DNA of 10,116 bases from Fervidifonticultor_A octavus_A. GTDB taxonomy: Bacteria > Sysuimicrobiota > Sysuimicrobiia > Sysuimicrobiales > Humicultoraceae. Shown here piece by piece: positions 6,532-10,116 of the stretch. Location: NCBI GenBank assembly GCA_031459655.1, contig JAVKID010000099.1, positions 1 through 10,116 on the forward strand, written 5' to 3'. Numbering within the stretch: position 1 is the first letter of the stretch; every line of letters starts with the position of its first letter. The position numbers and the translations under genes were made by a program. The notes under the pieces are model-generated. The model made no database searches and was not told where the DNA came from. It worked only from the letters and a program-made list of their open reading frames with translations.

Positions 6532-7410
6532 GTGAGACGCTCCCCGCGACTCCCCACCCGGCACGATCCTCGGACGATCTACGAGGTCCACAAGGATCGA
6601 GCGACCGGCCTGACGGCCTCGGAAATCGCCGTCAAGCACGGCCTCTCGCCGATGACGGTTCTCGGCGTCCTCAGGCCGACCTCGCACCCCGAAGCCCTGC
6701 GGAATCCCTACGTCTTCCACAGCGGCGCCCTGCCGGCCAACGCCGCCCTGCAGATGTACTGGCTCGGCTACATCGCCGCCGGCGGGCGCGTGGCCGGCCA
6801 GAACCTGCTCTCCACCCTGGTCCTGGCGATCCATCCGCAGGATACGGAGCACGTCCAGTGGCTCTTGAAGGATCTCGGCATGGGCCGGGTCCGGTGCGAG
6901 GTGGTGGAGAGCAGTCTTGAGGGGCGCCAGGTCTACATCCGGGATCGCAGCCTGGCCGAAACGCTCCTCCAGTGGGGGATCGCCGCGGCCCCCAACGAAG
7001 GCTCGGTCCCGGTCGAGTTCATCCCGCGTGCGCTCGTGCCCGACTTCCTGCGGGGGTACCTGGAGGGCAGCCGGCGCACCCCGCCCTTCGGCGGGACGCG
7101 CGCGGTCGTCCCCTCCCCACGCTCGCTCCGGTCGCTTGCGCTGGCAGGACCCCTCCCGCTCATGGAAGGGCTGAACCAGGCGCTGCAGACCATCTGCGGG
7201 GTGAGAACGGGCACGCTGGGGCCGGCGGGCCATCGGGGACTGACGCAGTTGACCTTCTGGCGCCGGGATGCCGTGAAGATCCTGGCGTGCGCCTACCGCC
7301 GCCCGATCCGCACAGGCCCCCGGGCCGTCAAGTTTGCGGCCCGGTTCGGAGATCCGGACTGGCGACAGTGGGGGTCGGGCCGGCGGGAACCTAGACTTTC
7401 CGAACGTTGA
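6532..7410 (+). CDS. HTH plus LAGLIDADG-fold protein with degenerate catalytic motifs
   Basis: A 292-residue protein. Residues 15-47 form a helix-turn-helix resembling resolvase/Hin-type units (LTASEIAVKHGLSPMTVLGVL). What follows matches a two-repeat LAGLIDADG endonuclease fold. Motif 1 is YWLGYIAAGG (76-85). The first repeat continues through VQWLLKDLGMG, RDRSLAETLLQWGI and PVEFIPRALVPDFLRGYLEG (160-179), which is motif 2. The second repeat shows LALAGPLPLMEGLNQALQTI and LTFWRRDAVKILACAYRRP. The position of the catalytic acid is G84 in motif 1 (normally Asp) and S180 in motif 2, so nuclease activity is probably lost while DNA binding may remain, as in the regulator WhiA. It is not inside an intron or intein. 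The GTG start fits the promoter directly upstream. The last 20 bases overlap the convergent cold-shock gene. Function as a regulator is inferred. Confidence 0.78.
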   Translation: MRRSPRLPTRHDPRTIYEVHKDRATGLTASEIAVKHGLSPMTVLGVLRPTSHPEALRNPYVFHSGALPANAALQMYWLGYIAAGGRVAGQNLLSTLVLAIHPQDTEHVQWLLKDLGMGRVRCEVVESSLEGRQVYIRDRSLAETLLQWGIAAAPNEGSVPVEFIPRALVPDFLRGYLEGSRRTPPFGGTRAVVPSPRSLRSLALAGPLPLMEGLNQALQTICGVRTGTLGPAGHRGLTQLTFWRRDAVKILACAYRRPIRTGPRAVKFAARFGDPDWRQWGSGRREPRLSER

Positions 7411-7594
7411 CGGCCTGCGGACCCTTCTGCCCCTGGGCAACCTCGTATTCGACCTTGTCGCCTTCGGTGAGGGTCCTGAAGCCTTCCGCCTTGATCGCCG
7501 TGTGGTGGACGAAGAGATCCTTGGTCCCGTCGTCGGGAGTGATGAACCCGTAGCCCTTCTCAGCACTGAACCACTTGACTGATCCTCTCGCCAT
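7391..7594 (-). CDS. Cold-shock-domain protein (CspA family)
   Basis: A 67-residue, full-length single cold-shock domain: a five-stranded OB-fold that binds single-stranded RNA and DNA and melts mRNA structure. It has the RNP1 motif KGYGFI and the RNP2 motif DLFVHHTAI, opening with MARGSVKWF and ending in GPQAVNVRKV, all canonical. ATG at 7594 was chosen because GGCGGAG lies at correct spacing and it matches the family N-terminus; a further in-frame ATG at 7624 would add ten unrelated residues. It sits 86 bases downstream of the short-chain dehydrogenase gene on the same strand, and its last bases overlap the convergent LAGLIDADG-like gene. No cold-box element could be recognised in the short leader. 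Confidence 0.95.
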   Translation of the reverse strand: MARGSVKWFSAEKGYGFITPDDGTKDLFVHHTAIKAEGFRTLTEGDKVEYEVAQGQKGPQAVNVRKV

Positions 7595-7680
7595 CTCGTC
7601 TCCGCCTCTCCCGTTGCTCCTCATCGCCTGCCAAGACGGCTACGAGGGCGCCTTCATCCTCTCGCGTTCCCCAGGGGTTG

Positions 7681-8484
7681 TCAATCCGGCGCCGTGCTCT
7701 GCGCGCTCTGCCCCAGAGCCCGGCGGGCCGCCCGGGAGACGAGCGCGTCTACCAGGCCGGGCGACAGGAGGTTGATGGCGATGGCGACGCGGTAGATCCA
7801 GGGCAGGACGAGGCGCGGGCGCGGACGGTCGGCGAGTCCCACGATGGCTCGCGCCACCCGATCCGTGCTCGTCCGCAGCCACCGCGGTCCGGTCACCCGG
7901 AGGCGCGGGCCAGCACGCTTCGCCCCAAACTCCGTCCCCTGCACCGGCCCGGGATAGATCACGCACACGCGGATGCCCTGGGGCCCCACCTCCCGCCGCA
8001 GGGCTTCGCTGAATCCCTCCAGCCCGAACTTTGACGCGTTGTAGATCGCCATGGTGGGCGTGGCGATCTTGCCGGCCACCGATCCCACGTTGATGATGAC
8101 CCCGCGCCGCTGCGCCTGCATGGCCGGGAGCACGGCCCGGGTCAGGAGGATCGGCGCGACGAGGTTGACCTGGATCTCGGTCTGGATGGCCTCCTCGGGC
8201 AGGCGCTCGAGCCAGCCGTAGCGGCCCAGGCCCGCGTTGTTCACCAGCACGTCGATCGTCCCGTAGCGCGCCAGGGCCGCCTCGGCCACCCGCGCGACCT
8301 CCTCGGTCCTGGCCAGATCCGCCTGCACGACCAGGCTCTCCGGCAACTCCGCGGCCAGGCGGTTCAGGCGGTCCACCCGACGCGCCGCCAGCACCACCCG
8401 GTCGCCGGCCCGGCCGAAGGCCCGCGCGGTGGCTTCGCCGATGCCGCTGGATGCGCCGGTGACGATCACGGTCCGCCCGCTCAT
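7681..8484 (-). CDS. Short-chain dehydrogenase/reductase (SDR), classical type
   Basis: A 267-residue NAD(P)-dependent oxidoreductase with a Rossmann fold. The glycine-rich cofactor motif TGASSGIG is at 9-16. AARR at 33-36 follows the second strand and favours NADP(H). D56 contacts adenine and NNAG is at 82-85. The catalytic set is N107, S135, Y148 and K152 (YNASK), followed by YPGPVQGTEFG. The C-terminal 45 residues are hydrophobic (LVLPWIYRVAIAINLLSPGLVDALVS), a tail seen in SDRs of the DltE/YqjQ-like branch and possibly membrane-associated. ATG at 8484 has AGGAGG six bases upstream; the frame stays open to 8895 but only as antisense of the OsmC-like gene. It is divergent from that gene across a 165-base spacer. 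The substrate is unknown. Confidence 0.93.
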   Translation of the reverse strand: MSGRTVIVTGASSGIGEATARAFGRAGDRVVLAARRVDRLNRLAAELPESLVVQADLARTEEVARVAEAALARYGTIDVLVNNAGLGRYGWLERLPEEAIQTEIQVNLVAPILLTRAVLPAMQAQRRGVIINVGSVAGKIATPTMAIYNASKFGLEGFSEALRREVGPQGIRVCVIYPGPVQGTEFGAKRAGPRLRVTGPRWLRTSTDRVARAIVGLADRPRPRLVLPWIYRVAIAINLLSPGLVDALVSRAARRALGQSAQSTAPD

Positions 8485-8536
8485 CGCCCGCCTCCTCGTG
8501 GCCCGAGGTCGTACAGCCTGCACCCTTGTTCGGTGC

Positions 8537-8561
8537 GGCCTCGGCGATCCCTCGCGAGGCC
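8537..8561. promoter_or_regulatory. Inverted repeat in the SDR/OsmC-like divergent spacer
   Basis: GGCCTCG (8537-8543) and CGAGGCC (8555-8561) are perfect inverted arms around an 11-base centre. The site lies between the two divergent genes, where an operator would be expected. No -10 or -35 box could be identified with confidence in this GC-rich spacer, and no binding protein is suggested. Confidence 0.3.
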
Positions 8562-8649
8562 GGGGCGATGGCGCAGGGAGGAGGCGGGGGATTGCCGGCA
8601 GGAGAACAAGTAGCAGGGCACGGGGATGCCTGTCGGGGGAGGGGCCGGT

Positions 8650-9117
8650 GTGAGCGACGTCGTCCATCTGTCCAGGGTCCGGGTGGTGCAGGAGAAGCGG
8701 CCGAAGCGGCGGGCGTATATCGCCGACTTCCCGCAGCCCATCTACTTCGGGGTGCACGCCGGCGTCGCGGGCTTCTACAAGATGACGCCCGAGGAGCCGC
8801 TGCCGTCTACCCTCGACTATCTGGTCGCGGCGGCGGCCGGCTGACTCACGGGAACCCTGGCGGGCGCGCTGGAGGCGCGCGGGATCCCATCTCACCCCGA
8901 CCGGCTATGGACCGAAGCCGAGGGCTCCATCACGGCACCTGAGGGGGTCATGAAGGTCTCGCACATCAAGGTCAGGTACCACCTCACCATCCCCCGGGGA
9001 AGGCGCGCCGAGGCCGAGCGGGCCCTCTCGGTCGTGGAACGCGGCTGCCCGGTGGCCCAGACGCTCAAGGGATGCGTCCAGCTGACCTGGGACGCCGTCA
9101 TCGAGGAGCAGGACTGA
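8650..9117 (+). CDS. OsmC-family protein, probable selenoprotein (in-frame TGA = Sec65)
   Basis: A 155-residue OsmC/Ohr-superfamily protein, thiol-dependent peroxide-reducing enzymes of the cytoplasm. The frame runs from GTG at 8650 to TGA at 9115-9117, with one internal TGA at 8842-8844. Before it reads LPSTLDYLVAAAAG and after it LTGTLAGALEARGI; in relatives this helix is AxxGC(L), so the TGA is exactly at the reactive cysteine. The second conserved cysteine is present (C133 in ERGCPVAQTLKGC). Codon use and family similarity continue unbroken to the end, and a SECIS-like hairpin follows the TGA, so selenocysteine at residue 65 is the best reading. The GTG start has GGAGG seven bases upstream; ATG at 8626 is in frame but worse. 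Sec-containing OsmC-like proteins are known from selenoproteome surveys. The alternatives are a nonsense mutation or a sequence error. Confidence 0.85.
8842..8888 (+). promoter_or_regulatory. UGA selenocysteine codon and bacterial SECIS hairpin
   Basis: Directly after the UGA (8842-8844) the mRNA can fold as GGGA (8850-8853) with UCCC (8885-8888), an A·A mismatch, CCC (8855-8857) with GGG (8881-8883), a six-base 5' bulge (8858-8863), then GCGCGC (8864-8869) with GCGCGC (8875-8880) closing a UGGAG loop. The loop is 25 bases from the UGA, within the range usual for bacterial SECIS elements, and has G in its first two positions as SelB recognition needs. The fold was derived by hand; no energy was computed. 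Confidence 0.7.
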
Positions 9118-9332
9118 CCGTCGACGTCGCGGGCGAGACGAGTTTCGTGTCCTACTACCTCAGCCCGCCGACCGAGCGCTCGATCGTCTCCTCGTCATCC
9201 ATGGATGACCGGGCGTTCCTGGAGGAATGGCCCCGGGAGAGTGGCGCGTTCGGCCTGATGGCCCCACAGGGCTACGCGTGGTTGCGCGACCGGCTCGCCC
9301 ATGAGGTGCTGGTGTGCGTGCCGTCCGGATGA
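9118..9332 (+). pseudogene. Possible remnant: C-terminal tail of a PMT-family glycosyltransferase
   Basis: An open frame without a convincing start begins around the end of the OsmC-like gene and ends at TGA 9330-9332. It reads SFVSYYLSPPTERSIVSSSS, then FLEEWPRESGAFGLMAPQGYAWLRDRLAHEVLVCV. This resembles the soluble C-terminal tail of ArnT/PMT-type membrane glycosyltransferases, where a strand-rich segment with YYL, a recoded lipid-carrier segment and a final hydrophobic strand end the protein. The membrane part is missing. A GTG at 9147 could start a 61-residue protein, but its ribosome site is poor. Its stop overlaps the ATG of the next glycosyltransferase gene by four bases (ATGA), so it could still be translated. 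The resemblance is judged by eye and could be wrong; a short unrelated protein is the alternative. Confidence 0.38.
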
Positions 9333-10116
9333 ATCCTGGTGGCCACACGACGAAGATCGCGGCCCAGGACCGCGTCTGGTCCGCCCTGCTGGCGGCCGCG
9401 TGTGTGAGCATCCTGGCCGCGCTCCTCCTCCCGACCATCGACAGCGACGACGCGCTGTATGCGGTGGTCGCCAGGGAGATGCTGGCCTCCGGCGACTGGC
9501 TCAACCTGCGGCCCGACGCTCGACTCGTGCCCCGGCCGCCGCTCACCCTCTGGCTGGTCGCCCTCTCGATCCGGGTCGGCGGGGAGACGGCCCTGGCGCT
9601 GCGGCTGTGGCACGCGCTGCTGGGCGTGGCCCTGGTCCTGGCGATCTACCGCCTGGCCCGCCTGGACGGAACCCGGAATGAAGCGCGGCTGGCCGCCCTC
9701 GTGTACGCCATCACCCTGCAGGCCTTCTACCACAACTTCTTCCCCCAGCAGGACGTCCCCCTGACCCTCTTCCTCACCTTGGGGTTCACCGAGTACCTGG
9801 CCTACCGCTCGGGCCGGACCGGCGGGGCGGTGCTGGCCGGCATCTGGATCGCACTGGCGGTCCTGACCAAGGGGATCGTCGCTGCCGTTGTGTTCGGGAG
9901 TGTGGTCGCCGCCGACCTGACCATCGCCTGGCGCCGCGGCCGGGTCGGGCACTGGCGCTGGCGCGAGGTCGGAGTCGGGGCGCTGGTCTTCCTGGTGATC
10001 GCGGTTCCCTGGTTCGCCGCCGGGGTCATCACGCGGGGCTCCGCGTTCGTGGACACGTTCTTCTTGCAGGGCGACGTCGGGCTCGGCCGGTTCTTCGCCA
10101 CGCGGTTCGGACCCCG
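9329..10116 (+). CDS. PMT/ArnT-type membrane glycosyltransferase, N-terminal part, cut by window edge
   Basis: The first 262 residues of a polytopic GT39/GT83-like enzyme, which moves a sugar from a polyprenyl-phosphate donor to an extracytoplasmic acceptor. The first membrane helix is at about 17-36. It is followed by TIDSDDALYAVVAREMLASGDW (36-57 in two adjoining pieces), the conserved external loop with the catalytic acidic pair (D38, D40, D41), then RPPLTLWLVAL at 69-79, matching KPPL with Arg in place of Lys. Later segments include FYHNFFPQQDVPLTLFLTLGF and LAVLTKGIVAAVVF. ATG at 9329 overlaps the upstream frame's stop; GTG at 9314 with GAGG upstream is an equally possible start adding five residues. 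The C-terminal domain lies outside the window. Acceptor and donor are unknown. Confidence 0.86.
   Translation, partial: MNPGGHTTKIAAQDRVWSALLAAACVSILAALLLPTIDSDDALYAVVAREMLASGDWLNLRPDARLVPRPPLTLWLVALSIRVGGETALALRLWHALLGVALVLAIYRLARLDGTRNEARLAALVYAITLQAFYHNFFPQQDVPLTLFLTLGFTEYLAYRSGRTGGAVLAGIWIALAVLTKGIVAAVVFGSVVAADLTIAWRRGRVGHWRWREVGVGALVFLVIAVPWFAAGVITRGSAFVDTFFLQGDVGLGRFFATRFGP

Noticed and set aside
6532..7410. Active homing endonuclease in an intron or intein
   Set aside because: The catalytic acid positions are Gly and Ser, there is an added HTH, and neither neighbour is an interrupted gene; no intron or intein boundary is visible.
6427..7566. Upstream extension of the deacylase frame (a 694-residue minus-strand open frame) as one fused protein
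   Set aside because: The extra part is antisense to the LAGLIDADG-like and cold-shock genes, is low-complexity arginine/glycine-rich, and lacks any domain. GTG at 6426 with GGGAG is the real start.
8842..8844. TGA as a plain stop, giving a 64-residue protein and a non-coding stretch after it
   Set aside because: The next 90 codons continue the same OsmC fold in the same frame with a normal stop at 9115. The TGA falls on the catalytic cysteine and a SECIS-like hairpin follows. A sequence error cannot be excluded without reads.

Overview
The window is GC-rich (about two-thirds G+C by eye), with strong GGAGG-type ribosome binding sites, some GTG starts and tightly packed genes. It looks like a chromosomal segment of a high-GC bacterium. 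I cannot name the phylum from this sequence. One gene appears to need UGA-to-selenocysteine decoding, so the organism should carry selA, selB, selC and selD elsewhere. No RNA genes, insertion sequences or CRISPR arrays were seen.

Layout, left to right. On the minus strand, 745-1 is the N-terminal third of an acetoacetate-CoA ligase that runs off the window. Next come an intrinsic terminator (841-875) and a small exported protein of unknown function (1396-902). Then there is a five-gene minus-strand operon, read from right to left: an AstE/aspartoacylase-type metallo-deacylase (6426-5482), a Tat-exported solute-binding protein (5445-4333), a PotA-type ATPase (4333-3263) and two PotB/PotC-type permeases (3255-2344 and 2347-1529). 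Gaps are very short or genes overlap, so this is one transcription unit for polyamine/opine-type uptake, with a hydrolase that may process the imported or a related substrate.

Divergent from the operon is a plus-strand gene (6532-7410). It encodes an N-terminal helix-turn-helix and a LAGLIDADG homing-endonuclease fold whose two catalytic acidic positions are lost, so it may be a domesticated DNA-binding protein. It has an extended -10 promoter placed for leaderless translation. It overlaps tail to tail with a cold-shock protein gene (7594-7391), which lies downstream of a short-chain dehydrogenase gene (8484-7681).

The most notable item is at 8650-9117 on the plus strand: an OsmC-family protein whose reading frame is interrupted by one TGA exactly where the family has its catalytic cysteine. 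The frame continues intact to a normal stop, and a hairpin with a UGGAG apical loop lies at bacterial SECIS distance. I read this as a selenoprotein, OsmC-like with Sec65 and Cys133. A standard gene caller would break it into a 64-residue stub and lose the rest.

After it come a short reading frame resembling the C-terminal tail of a PMT-family glycosyltransferase (probable remnant, 9118-9332) and the start of a complete-looking ArnT/PMT-type membrane glycosyltransferase that continues past the window end. No gene-free stretch exceeds 300 bases; the largest spacers are 746-901, 1397-1528 and 8485-8649.
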